DNA of 64,000 bases from Nonomuraea guangzhouensis (GTDB lineage: Bacteria > Actinomycetota > Actinomycetes > Streptosporangiales > Streptosporangiaceae): NCBI RefSeq assembly GCF_019396345.1, contig NZ_JAHKRM010000042.1, positions 1-64,000 on the forward strand. The letters are read 5' to 3'. The notes under the pieces were generated by a model. That model was not told the DNA's origin. It searched no databases and saw only the letters and a list, made by a program, of their open reading frames with translations. Below are positions 17,124 to 24,283 of this stretch, piece after piece (within the stretch, counting starts at the first letter, position 1; every line of letters begins with the position of its first letter). Both the position numbers and the translations under genes were made by a program.

Positions 17124-17189
17124 TCAGACCTTCGCGGGAATCGACAGCGTCGGTCCGTCGCCTACGACGGCGGCCACGAGGTAGGGCAT
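17124..17189 (-). CDS. possible 21-residue microprotein before the exporter
   Basis: A short ORF of 21 codons starts with ATG at 17189, with AAGGGA 6 bp upstream, and ends 5 bp before the exporter start. The product begins MPYLVAAVVGDG and is hydrophobic at first, then ends in a basic-neutral tail. The spacing suggests it helps translate the exporter. It might also be the fused ends of a larger lost gene: similar peptide-export loci that I recall carry membrane-anchored thioredoxin-like proteins with a comparable N-terminus, but this is memory and not proof. Confidence 0.35.
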   Translation of the reverse strand: MPYLVAAVVGDGPTLSIPAKV

Positions 17190-17276
17190 CGGCGTCCCTT
17201 ACGGTTCAGCGGAGCGGGGTGTGTACGGGCACGAGGTGGCGAAAGGAGCGCATGTGGGATCCCGCTGGAGAATGCG

Positions 17277-17324
17277 AGGAGCACGGCACCGGCGAAGGAC
17301 CCGTCCGGTCGGCGCCGTGCTCCT
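17277..17324 (-). terminator. hairpin between precursor genes and exporter gene
   Basis: Arms at 17277-17291 and 17310-17324 form a 15-bp stem with a single mismatch around an 18-nt loop. It begins 32 bp after the stop of the second precursor gene. It could end most precursor transcripts while letting some reach the exporter, which is common where a precursor is needed in excess. On the plus strand it is followed by TTTG only. Confidence 0.6.
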
Positions 17325-17355
17325 TTGTCATCAGCGATGCTCAGGGCTCACATCA

Positions 17356-17502
17356 TCACAGGTGGCAGTACTTGGTGCCGGAGTAGAGGCAGCACGTCAT
17401 CCGGAGGATGGGGTCCCACCAGCAGGGTTCGGCTCTGGCGGTGGTGGAGGGCAGGAGCCTGTCGAGTAGACGGTCGCTCATCCTGTTGAGAGCACGGAAC
17501 AT
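17356..17502 (-). CDS. Cys-rich precursor peptide 2 with AxA leader
   Basis: 48-residue peptide. The leader, MFRALNRMSDRLLDRLLPSTTARA, is amphipathic with alternating Arg/Asp and Leu and has no hydrophobic core of a Sec signal. It ends in A-R-A, a signal-peptidase-type site. The predicted 24-residue core starts EPCWWDP and has four Cys in the pattern C-x9-CC-x7-C, with an SGTKYC end. The start at 17502 has AAGAGGAG 7 bp upstream. The gene is a tandem duplicate of the one at 17537 with a nearly identical leader and a diverged core, which is typical of leader-guided peptides. No lanthipeptide, YcaO or radical SAM enzyme is near, so a disulfide-bonded bacteriocin-like product is as likely as a modified one. 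Confidence 0.75.
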   Translation of the reverse strand: MFRALNRMSDRLLDRLLPSTTARAEPCWWDPILRMTCCLYSGTKYCHL

Positions 17503-17530
17503 ACGGATTCTCCTCTTGGTGCGGACCGGC
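17433..17530. repeat. tandem duplicate of leader-coding and ribosome-site region, copy 1
   Basis: Matches 17611-17708 at an offset of 178 bp with about 5 mismatches over the compared length and no indels. It covers the ribosome site and leader codons of one precursor. The core codons just outside the repeat (17359-17432 against 17540-17610) have diverged much further. Confidence 0.8.
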
Positions 17531-17536
17531 TCTGGC

Positions 17537-17680
17537 TTAGACGCCGCAGTACGTCCTGCCGGCGATGATGCAGCACCTGAAGCCGGAGGGGTGCCAGTAG
17601 CACACATCGGCCTCGGCGGTGGTGGAGGGCAGGAGCCTGCCGAGCAGACGGTCGCTCATCCTGTTGAGAGCACGGAACAT
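17537..17680 (-). CDS. Cys-rich precursor peptide 1 with AxA leader
   Basis: 47-residue peptide, first in the transcript. The leader MFRALNRMSDRLLGRLLPSTTAEA differs from its twin at only two or three residues and ends A-E-A. The predicted 23-residue core starts DVCYWHP and ends AGRTYCGV, with four Cys as C-x8-CC-x7-C. Shared core features with the twin are C-aromatic-W-x-P, the CC pair and a G-x-x-Y-C end. GAGGAGG lies 6 bp before the ATG at 17680, an unusually strong site for this window. It is divergent from the LuxR-type regulator, with a 217-bp shared control region. Confidence 0.75.
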   Translation of the reverse strand: MFRALNRMSDRLLGRLLPSTTAEADVCYWHPSGFRCCIIAGRTYCGV

Positions 17681-17708
17681 AGGGATCCTCCTCGTGGTGC
17701 GGACCGGC
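17611..17708. repeat. tandem duplicate of leader-coding and ribosome-site region, copy 2
   Basis: Partner of 17433-17530. The similarity stops at the leader/core border on one side and about 28 bp upstream of the start codon on the other. Confidence 0.8.
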
Positions 17709-17728
17709 GGCTGGGGATGCCGGTGACA

Positions 17729-17765
17729 GCCGACATAGGCGATATGGGTGATCATCTATGCCGAC
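17729..17765. promoter_or_regulatory. imperfect inverted repeat upstream of the precursor genes
   Basis: GCCGACATAG at 17729-17738 and CTATGCCGAC at 17756-17765 are inverted copies matching at 8 of 10 positions. They lie about 50-85 bp before the precursor start, a reasonable place for an activator site. Assignment to the LuxR-type protein is inferred. Confidence 0.3.
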
Positions 17766-17797
17766 AGCAGGACAATAACGACTGACGATCAACGGGC

Positions 17798-17862
17798 GTA
17801 AGCATGCGGGACTGGCATCAAACTGCACGACTGCGCAGTTTGCTGCCAATCCGCAGGCTTAC
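17798..17862. promoter_or_regulatory. 65-bp imperfect inverted repeat before the luxR-type gene
   Basis: The outer arms GTAAGC (17798-17803) and GCTTAC (17857-17862) are perfect. Inside them, TGCGG, TGGCA and CAAACTGC on the left are matched in order on the right, ending in perfect 8-bp arms at 17819-17826 and 17835-17842 around an 8-nt loop. Only a few mismatches and one bulge interrupt about 28 paired positions. It ends 35 bp before the regulator start. It may be an operator for a dimeric regulator or a folded 5' leader of the mRNA. Confidence 0.7.
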
Positions 17863-17897
17863 CGCGTCGGCCCCTGTCGCACTGTTCGGAGCCACAC

Positions 17898-18830
17898 ATG
17901 AGCCTCAGTAGTCTCGGATTGACCGCGCTCGACGAGACCGTGTACCACGCCCTCTTATGCGGCGGTGAGGCGACGGCGGGCGACCCGGACCTGGTGGACG
18001 TAGGCGCGGCGCTGGAGCGGCTGGTGGCGCTGGAACTCGTGCGGCTGGATCCGGACGGCCGGCCCGTCGCCATTGATCCGGAGATCGGGATCAGCCGCCT
18101 GATCAGGCGGCGCCTGCTGGAGACGAGCGCGGAGCAGCGCCGCATCGCGGACGCCTGGAAGGCGCTGCACCAGCTGAGCGCGGAACGCCGCGGGCCCGAC
18201 CGTACGGTCGCGATCGAGCGGATCGACGGCATCGACCTGATCAACGAGCGGATCTGGTCCCTGGCGCTCGACGCGCGAGAGGTGCTGACCGTACGGTCCG
18301 ATCGGCGGCGTCCCCGCCCGGACCTGCTGCCCGCCTACCTTCACCGGCTCGGCGAGGGCGTCCGCTGGCGCACCATCATCCCCCGGAAGAGCCTGGCCGA
18401 CCCGGCCCTGATGGAGTACAGCCTCACGCTGCACCGGGCCGGCGACCACCACCGGCTCGTCGACGACGCCGGGCAGCAGATGGTGATCGTGGACCGTTCG
18501 GTGGCCTTCGTCCCCGCCACGCCGGACGACGACTCCCAGAGCGTCCTGATGATCTCCCAGGCGGGGGCCGTCGCGACGATGGTGGACCTGTTCGAGCGGG
18601 TATGGACGCACGCGGCGGACCTCGAACCCCACCCCGCCGCCAGCCTCACCCCCAGGGAGCGGCAGGTGCTGCACCTGCTGTCCAGCGTCGACAAGGATGA
18701 GATCGCGGCCAGGGAGATGGGCGTGAGCCTGCGGACGTACCGGCGGCACGTGGCCGACCTGTTCGACCGGCTCGGCGCCGCGAACCGCTTCCAGGCCGCC
18801 CTGCTCGCCAAGCAGCAGGGCTGGCTCTGA
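17898..18830 (+). CDS. LuxR-type helix-turn-helix regulator of the peptide locus
   Basis: 310 residues. Residues about 1-70 look like a TrmB-type winged helix, a middle domain with a TrmB/phospholipase D-like sensor region follows, and residues about 245-310 form a LuxR C-terminal helix-turn-helix (SLTPRERQVLHLLSSVDKD, then AAREMGVSLRTYRRHVADLF). This architecture is common beside actinomycete peptide and antibiotic clusters. GGAG lies 8 bp before the ATG. Codon 20 (17955) is TTA, the codon read by the bldA tRNA in Streptomyces and typical of pathway regulators. The gene is divergent from the precursors with a large inverted repeat between. Confidence 0.85.
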   Translation: MSLSSLGLTALDETVYHALLCGGEATAGDPDLVDVGAALERLVALELVRLDPDGRPVAIDPEIGISRLIRRRLLETSAEQRRIADAWKALHQLSAERRGPDRTVAIERIDGIDLINERIWSLALDAREVLTVRSDRRRPRPDLLPAYLHRLGEGVRWRTIIPRKSLADPALMEYSLTLHRAGDHHRLVDDAGQQMVIVDRSVAFVPATPDDDSQSVLMISQAGAVATMVDLFERVWTHAADLEPHPAASLTPRERQVLHLLSSVDKDEIAAREMGVSLRTYRRHVADLFDRLGAANRFQAALLAKQQGWL

Positions 18831-18898
18831 TCGACGGAGAGACAAAATCACGCTCGCCACTTGTGAAAAGCGGCATCCACCGACGATCATGAACGTCC

Positions 18899-19222
18899 AT
18901 GACGAAGAAGATCCTTTCCGGCGTCGCCGGCCTCGTTCTCGGCACCGCCGTCCTCGTCGGTGGCACCGCCTCCCCCGCCGCAGCGGTGGGCGGCTGCTCC
19001 AAGACCGCGAGCACCGACCACTCTGTGAGCGTCCGTTGCACCACCGGGCTTGAGACCTATTTCCGGGTCTACGGCTACTTCTGCTCCACTTCGTCCTGTT
19101 CCTACCTACCGGGCGGCATTGCCGTCAAGGGTGGCGTAAGCAAGGCCAGCAGCGGCGGCGCCTACTACAGCGGCAAGTGGAAGGTGAAGGGCTGCTACGA
19201 CAGCGGCCCCGACGACTGCTGA
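18899..19222 (+). CDS. small secreted Cys-containing protein
   Basis: 107 residues with a Sec signal peptide (residues 1-30, ending PAAA) and a mature domain of about 77 residues with six Cys, suggesting three disulfides. The mature part is rich in Ser, Gly and Tyr. I do not recognise the family. It starts 68 bp after the LuxR-type gene on the same strand and has no good ribosome site, so a separate leaderless or weakly translated transcript is possible. A role in the peptide locus, for example self-protection, cannot be excluded but is not shown. Confidence 0.7.
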   Translation: MTKKILSGVAGLVLGTAVLVGGTASPAAAVGGCSKTASTDHSVSVRCTTGLETYFRVYGYFCSTSSCSYLPGGIAVKGGVSKASSGGAYYSGKWKVKGCYDSGPDDC

Positions 19223-19264
19223 GTCGCCGGGCCTGGACCTCCGCCTGACGTTAGCATTTCGTAC

Positions 19265-19924
19265 GTGACCACCTACGACGATCCCGACGCGTTCGAGTAC
19301 CTGGACTTCTCGGCCCTGCCGCAGCGCCAGCAGCGGATCCTGGCCACGATCCGGGACTGGGTGGTCAGGCACGGGTATCCACCGAGCACCCGCGAGATCG
19401 GCCGCGCGGTCGGGCTGCGGTCGTCCTCGTCGGTGTCGAAACATCTGAAGAGCCTGGAGGAGCAGGGCTTCCTCCGCCGGAGCACGACGATGACCCGGCC
19501 GATCGACGTGCGGCTGTTCCTGCGAGCCGCCGCACCGGAACCGGCCGGCGACGTGGTGACCGTGCCCGTGGTCGGCGACATCGCCGCGGGCAGCCCCATC
19601 CCGGCCGACGAGCACCTGGACGACAGGCTGACCCTGCCCCGCGATCTCACCGGCCGCGGCAATCTGTTCGGCCTGCGCGTACGGGGCGATTCGATGATCG
19701 ACGCCGCGATCTGCGACGGCGACATCGTCGTGGTGCGGCAGCAGCCCGAGGCACACTCGGGCCAGATCGTCGCCGCGATGATCGACGGCGAGGCCACCGT
19801 CAAGGTGTACCGCCGACGCGACGGGCACGTCCACCTCGAACCACGCAATCCCGCCTACGACATCATCGACGGCGACGACGCCGCGGTGCTGGGCATCGTC
19901 GTCTCGGTCCTGCGCAGCGTCTGA
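19265..19924 (+). CDS. lexA: LexA-like SOS repressor
   Basis: 219 residues. The N-terminal winged helix has LPQRQQRILATIRDW and PPSTREIGRAVGLRSSSSV. The self-cleavage site is the Ala-Gly in GDIAAGSP; the catalytic Ser is in GDSMIDAAI and the Lys in ATVKVYRR. All parts needed for RecA-stimulated autocleavage are present. The GTG at 19265 is chosen as the first start. The surroundings (small secreted proteins, a peptide locus) are not those of the usual lexA-nrdR region, so this may be a second LexA paralogue in the genome. No clear SOS box is visible in the 42-bp gap before it. Confidence 0.9.
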   Translation: MTTYDDPDAFEYLDFSALPQRQQRILATIRDWVVRHGYPPSTREIGRAVGLRSSSSVSKHLKSLEEQGFLRRSTTMTRPIDVRLFLRAAAPEPAGDVVTVPVVGDIAAGSPIPADEHLDDRLTLPRDLTGRGNLFGLRVRGDSMIDAAICDGDIVVVRQQPEAHSGQIVAAMIDGEATVKVYRRRDGHVHLEPRNPAYDIIDGDDAAVLGIVVSVLRSV

Positions 19925-19930
19925 CCACCA

Positions 19931-19964
19931 CGCCGGCCCATCGCCGAGGGCCGATGGGCCGGCG
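19931..19964. terminator. bidirectional hairpin terminator
   Basis: Perfect 13-bp stem, 19931-19943 with 19952-19964, and an 8-nt loop. It sits between the convergent lexA-like gene and the small secreted protein gene and can serve both. Confidence 0.8.
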
Positions 19965-19970
19965 GGCGCC

Positions 19971-20273
19971 CTACTTGGACACGTCCTCGCAGCGGACCGT
20001 GACCAGCGCGAAGAACACATGCGTCTTCGCGTCCTGGGAAACCACCGACTCGAACACCGAGCAATCCGTGAACCCATGGTTGAGCGCGTTCTGCCTGGCG
20101 GCGGTCTCGGCGTCGGCGAGCGCGATGTTCTCGTCGAGGTTTCTGGCGAATCCGTCGAACAGCGCGCCGATCTGGGCATTGGCGAAGGCGGGCAGCGCGG
20201 TGACGGCGGCGCCGGCGACGACGCCGGAACCGGCCAGCGTCGCGGCAGCCAGCGCGACCAGCAGTTTCTTCAT
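19971..20273 (-). CDS. small secreted protein of unknown function
   Basis: 100 residues. A signal peptide (residues 1-31, ending AFA) is followed by a mature helical domain with two Cys, in TDCSVF and VRCEDV. The start at 20273 has GGGGAG 5 bp upstream; an in-frame ATG at 20333 would add an implausible N-terminus. I do not recognise a family. It converges with lexA and is 85 bp downstream of the ABC importer operon on the same strand. Confidence 0.75.
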   Translation of the reverse strand: MKKLLVALAAATLAGSGVVAGAAVTALPAFANAQIGALFDGFARNLDENIALADAETAARQNALNHGFTDCSVFESVVSQDAKTHVFFALVTVRCEDVSK

Positions 20274-20358
20274 GGGATCTCCCCGTGGTTCGATTGATGG
20301 GCTACGCCCGATAGGCGTTCCATCCCGTTCCATCGGTCACCGGACGCCCCGCCGAAGA

Positions 20359-21450
20359 TCAGGACTTGACCAGCGCGTACGCCCGCGCCGGATCGATCCC
20401 CACGGTCACGTTCGTGCCCTCGGCCAGCAGGCACCGCGGGTCGGGTCCCGGTACGGTCACCGCCAGCGTGCCCGCGCCGGTCTCGACCTCGTAGTCCACG
20501 CTGTGCCCGTGGAACGTGGCCCGCAGCACGGAGCCGATGCCGCCCTCCGGAGCCGCGGTGAGCGAGAGGGTCTCCGGCCGGAGCATGAGGTAGGTGGCGG
20601 CGTTCGCCCGCACCTCGGGGTGGGCCGCGACCGTCAGGTCCCGCCCCAGCGCGGTGACCGCCGCGCTGCCCGCCTCGACGCGCGCCGGGACGACCTCGAT
20701 GAAGTTGGCCCGGCCGATGAAGTCCGCCACGAACACGGTCGCCGGCCGGAAATAGATGTCGGCCGGACTGGCGGCCTGCTCGATCCGGCCCTTGTTCATG
20801 ACCACGACGCGGTCGGACATGGTCATCGCCTCGTCCTGGTCGTGCGTGACGTACAGGCTGGTGATGCCGAGCCGGCGCTGGATGCGGCGGATCTCGGCGC
20901 GCATGGCGCCGCGCAGCTTGGCGTCCAGGTTCGACAGCGGCTCGTCGAACAGCAGCACCTCGGGCTGGACGACGAGCGCGCGGGCGAGCGCCACGCGCTG
21001 TTGCTGGCCGCCGGACAGCTCGTGCGGGCTGCGGTGCTCAAGGCCGACGAGGTTCATGCTGATGAGCGCGATGTGGAGTGCGGAGTCCAGCTCGTCCTTG
21101 TCTTGGCGCCGGGTCCGCAGGCCGTACGCGATGTTCTCGCTGACGCTCAGATGGGGGAACAGGGCGTAGCTCTGGAACACCATGGCCATCGGGCGGCGCT
21201 GCGGCGGCAGGTGGTCGATGGTGTCGCCGTCGAGCCGTACGTGCCCGCTCGACGCCTCCTCCAGGCCGGCCACGATCCGCAACGTCGTGGTCTTGCCGCA
21301 GCCGGAGGGCCCGAGCAGCGTGATGAACTCGCCGGGCGCCACCTCGAGCGAGACCGAGTCGACCGCGACGACCGGCTCCCTCCCTTGGGGAGTGAACGCC
21401 TTGGTCAGGCTGTCGAGGCAGAGGCGGCCGCGCCGGGTGTCGTCCGTCAT
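20359..21450 (-). CDS. Fe(III)/spermidine-type ABC importer ATPase
   Basis: 363 residues. Walker A GPSGCGKTTT, Q-loop FQSYALFPH, signature ELSGGQQQRVALARAL, Walker B VLLFDEPLSNLDAKLR and H-loop VTHDQ are intact, and a C-terminal TOBE domain follows from about residue 280. This is the FbpC/PotA type. Its start overlaps the permease stop by 4 bp. It completes a binding-protein, permease and ATPase set transcribed leftward. Confidence 0.92.
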   Translation of the reverse strand: MTDDTRRGRLCLDSLTKAFTPQGREPVVAVDSVSLEVAPGEFITLLGPSGCGKTTTLRIVAGLEEASSGHVRLDGDTIDHLPPQRRPMAMVFQSYALFPHLSVSENIAYGLRTRRQDKDELDSALHIALISMNLVGLEHRSPHELSGGQQQRVALARALVVQPEVLLFDEPLSNLDAKLRGAMRAEIRRIQRRLGITSLYVTHDQDEAMTMSDRVVVMNKGRIEQAASPADIYFRPATVFVADFIGRANFIEVVPARVEAGSAAVTALGRDLTVAAHPEVRANAATYLMLRPETLSLTAAPEGGIGSVLRATFHGHSVDYEVETGAGTLAVTVPGPDPRCLLAEGTNVTVGIDPARAYALVKS

Positions 21451-23135
21451 CGTTCGTACCTTCCTGAGACACGGTGAAGGGTGGCGGTGCGGCCGACGAG
21501 CAGCCGGATGATCCCGAACCCGGCCAGGACGAGCGCCGTCAGCACCGTGCAGTAGGCGAAGGCGACGCCGTAGCGGCCGGTGTTCGCGGCGCTGAGGATC
21601 TGTGACGTGATGATGTGCGTGCCGGGGGTGACGAGCAGGATGATCGTCGAGAGGGAGGTCATGCAGCGCGCGAAGCCGTAGCCGAGCCCGGTCAGCAGGG
21701 CCGGCCGGACCAGTGGCAGCGTGATCGTGCGGAACGTCCGCAGCGGCCCGGCGCCGAGGCCCTTCGACGCCTCCTCCAGGCTCGGGTGCAGCTGCGACAG
21801 CGCCGCCGTGCCCGTACGCAGCCCGGCCGGGACCGACCGGACGACGTACGCGAGCACGATCGCGACCGCTCCGCCGGCCACCGCGCTCCCGCCCACGAGG
21901 CCCGGCAGCACCTCCAGGTCCCCGACGTAGCGGCTGGGCCGGTAGGCCAGCAGGTAGCCGATGCCGAGCACGGTCCCCGGCACCGCGACGCCCAGCGTGC
22001 CGGCGAAGTCCAGCCAGCCGCCGGACCGCGGCAGGTGCCGGACCGCGAGCCAGGCGATGAGCAGGCCGAAGACGCCCGCGATCGGGGTGGCGATCGCGGC
22101 CAGCAGGGTCGTGTCCTTCAGCGCCTCCTGGCCCACGCCGAGCAGCACCTCGCGCAGGTGGGTGAAGGTGAGCGCGTAGTCCACGCCGAACACCCGCGTG
22201 ACACCGCCCGCGATCACCGTCCCGTAGAGGGCCACGATGACCAGGGAGACGAGCACGGCCAGCGCCAGCACGGGCCAGCGGGCCCAGCCCGTGATCAGGT
22301 GCACGGCGCCGGACGGCCTGCCGGTGACCGTGGTGCGGACCTTGCGGCTCAGCCAGTACCGCTGTGCGACGAACACCCCGATGGAGGGCACCAGCAGGAT
22401 CAGGCTGTAGACGGCGGCGCTGGTGGTGTCGTACTCGCCGGTGACGGCCAGGTAGGCGCGGCTGGCCAGCACCGTGTAGTCGCCGCTCACGACGAGCGGG
22501 TTGGCCAGGTCGGCGATGGCCTCCACGAACAGCAGCAGGAACGGGCCCGCGAGCCCCGGCGCCAGCAGCGGCAGCAGCACCGTGCGGAAGACCCGCCACC
22601 GCGCGGCGCCGAGGGTCATGGCGGCCTCCTCCATGGCCGGATCCAGGCTGCGCATCATGCCGAGCAGGCCCAGGTAGGCGACGGGGAACAGCGACAGCGA
22701 CAGGACGAACACCAGCCCGTCGAGTCCGTAGATGTCGTACTCGAGGCCGAACAGCTCGTGCGTCACCAGCCCGCGCCGGCCGAACAGCACGATGGCGGCC
22801 GTCGCCACCGCGAAGGGCGGGCTCACCACCGGCATGAGCGCGATGAGGTGCAGCACCTTCTTGCCCGGCACGTCCAGCCGGGCCTGTACGAAGGCGAACA
22901 GGAAGCCGATCGCGGTGCCGGCCAGGCCGACCAGCACGCCCAGGACCAGCGTGTTCCACAGGATCCGCAGGTCGGTCGAGGAGGTGAAGAACGCCACGTA
23001 GCGCGGCCAGGCCTCCGGCGACAGCGCGGTCCCCAGCACCGCGCCGATCGGGAACACGCTGCCGACCAGGACCAGCGCGACGCAGGCGATGATCGCGACC
23101 AGCACGCTCGTCTCGCGACGACGCCGACGCGTCAC
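21447..23135 (-). CDS. two-domain Fe(III)-type ABC importer permease
   Basis: 562 residues with about 12 membrane segments forming two BPD-type permease halves, as in FbpB. Each half has an EAA loop: EEAAMTLGAARWRVFRTVLLP and EEASKGLGAGPLRTFRTITLP. The start is GTG at 23135, overlapping the binding-protein stop as GTGA. The substrate class is iron(III), or possibly phosphonate or another polyanion, inferred from the subfamily. Confidence 0.92.
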   Translation of the reverse strand: MTRRRRRETSVLVAIIACVALVLVGSVFPIGAVLGTALSPEAWPRYVAFFTSSTDLRILWNTLVLGVLVGLAGTAIGFLFAFVQARLDVPGKKVLHLIALMPVVSPPFAVATAAIVLFGRRGLVTHELFGLEYDIYGLDGLVFVLSLSLFPVAYLGLLGMMRSLDPAMEEAAMTLGAARWRVFRTVLLPLLAPGLAGPFLLLFVEAIADLANPLVVSGDYTVLASRAYLAVTGEYDTTSAAVYSLILLVPSIGVFVAQRYWLSRKVRTTVTGRPSGAVHLITGWARWPVLALAVLVSLVIVALYGTVIAGGVTRVFGVDYALTFTHLREVLLGVGQEALKDTTLLAAIATPIAGVFGLLIAWLAVRHLPRSGGWLDFAGTLGVAVPGTVLGIGYLLAYRPSRYVGDLEVLPGLVGGSAVAGGAVAIVLAYVVRSVPAGLRTGTAALSQLHPSLEEASKGLGAGPLRTFRTITLPLVRPALLTGLGYGFARCMTSLSTIILLVTPGTHIITSQILSAANTGRYGVAFAYCTVLTALVLAGFGIIRLLVGRTATLHRVSGRYER

Positions 23136-24178
23136 GACTTCGGCGCCTTCGCGATCTCGGAGTCGAACCGCCGGGTGAGCTCCAGCTTGTGCTCCCCCGC
23201 GGCGGTGGTGTCGTAGTCGATCAGCTTCAGCGCCGCCAGGTCGGCGCTCTTGTCCGACCGCTTGGCCCTCGGGTTGGTCGGCACCTGGTACGACCGCACA
23301 CTCGGCCCGATCTCCTGGGCCGCCGGGGTGAGCGCCCAGTCGATGTACTTCTTCGCGCTGACGGGATCGTGCGCCCCCTTGATCAGCGCGACCCCGCCCA
23401 CCTCATAGCCCGTACCTTCGGCCGGGAAGGTGACCCGCAGATCGGGGAATCCCTGCTCCCTGGTCGCCACGCAGTCATGGGAGAAGACGACGCTCACGCC
23501 GACCTCGCCCCTGGCGACCTGCTGCGCGGGAGAGACGCCGGACTTGCTGTACTGCAGGACGTTCGGGTGCAGCCGCTTCATGTACGCCAGCGCCTGGTCG
23601 ACGTTCCCGCCGTGGAGCGTGACCTGCGTCCACAGCGTCGTGTACGCGGTGCCCGAGGTGGACGGATGCGCCATGCCGACGTCCTGCTTGAGCGCCGGAT
23701 CCAGCAGGCCCTGCCACGACTCGGGGGCCTGCAGCCGCTTCTCCGCGAGCACCTTGGTGTTGGAACAGAAGCCCAGGACGCCGACGTACACGCCGGTCCA
23801 GGTGCCGTCGGCGGCCTTGTACCTGCCGGGGATGGCGGCCGCGTTCGGCGAGACGTACTTGTCCAGGAGGCCGCGCGCGGCCGCGGCGGCGTAGCCGTCT
23901 GCGGGGCCGCCGTGCCAGACGTCGAACTCCGGATCGGACCTGGCGGCCTGGATCCTGGCCAGCGTCTCGCCGCTGGACAGGCGGACGAACTCGGACTTGA
24001 TGCCGGTGGCGGCGGTGAACGCGCTCGTCATCGCCGCGCACCACTCCTCCGTGGCGCCGCAGGCGACCACGACCTTGCCGGCGTCGGCGGTGGTCGCGGT
24101 GCCGGCCGCGCGGGCGCACCCTGGCAGCACGAGCGCGCCGGCGAGGAGCAGGGATGGGGAAAGGTACCGAGGAACCAT
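23132..24178 (-). CDS. FbpA-like substrate-binding lipoprotein
   Basis: 348 residues. The lipobox is LPGC (Cys about residue 21). The mature protein is a type 2 periplasmic binding protein, with GKVVVACGATEEW at the start and DVWHGGPADGYA, of the Fe(III)-binding family. AGAGGTGG lies 7 bp before the ATG. It is the first gene of the importer operon. A two-component system ends 105 bp upstream on the same strand, a layout often seen when the pair controls the transporter. Confidence 0.9.
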   Translation of the reverse strand: MVPRYLSPSLLLAGALVLPGCARAAGTATTADAGKVVVACGATEEWCAAMTSAFTAATGIKSEFVRLSSGETLARIQAARSDPEFDVWHGGPADGYAAAAARGLLDKYVSPNAAAIPGRYKAADGTWTGVYVGVLGFCSNTKVLAEKRLQAPESWQGLLDPALKQDVGMAHPSTSGTAYTTLWTQVTLHGGNVDQALAYMKRLHPNVLQYSKSGVSPAQQVARGEVGVSVVFSHDCVATREQGFPDLRVTFPAEGTGYEVGGVALIKGAHDPVSAKKYIDWALTPAAQEIGPSVRSYQVPTNPRAKRSDKSADLAALKLIDYDTTAAGEHKLELTRRFDSEIAKAPKS

Positions 24179-24283
24179 GGTCGACCACCTCTTGTGGGCC
24201 GAGAGCTACCGTGCACCGAACCTAAGCCGCGCGGCGGGAGGCCCCGGTAACGCGTTCGTGAGCGTTGGTGACGACGTCGTCAC

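Noticed and set aside
17356..17680. Lanthipeptide, lasso or thiopeptide precursors
   Set aside because: No LanM, LanB/C, lasso cyclase, YcaO or radical SAM gene within the window, and the cores lack the Ser/Thr density of lanthipeptides. A disulfide or unknown chemistry is left open.
17356..17680. Ordinary Sec-secreted small proteins
   Set aside because: The leaders alternate charged and Leu residues and have no continuous hydrophobic core, so they do not look like Sec signals even though they end in AxA.
20359..22959. An 866-codon minus-strand frame that would fuse extra sequence to the importer ATPase
   Set aside because: The part above 21450 is the antisense-like shadow of the permease gene; the ATPase starts cleanly at 21450 with a 4-bp coupling overlap.
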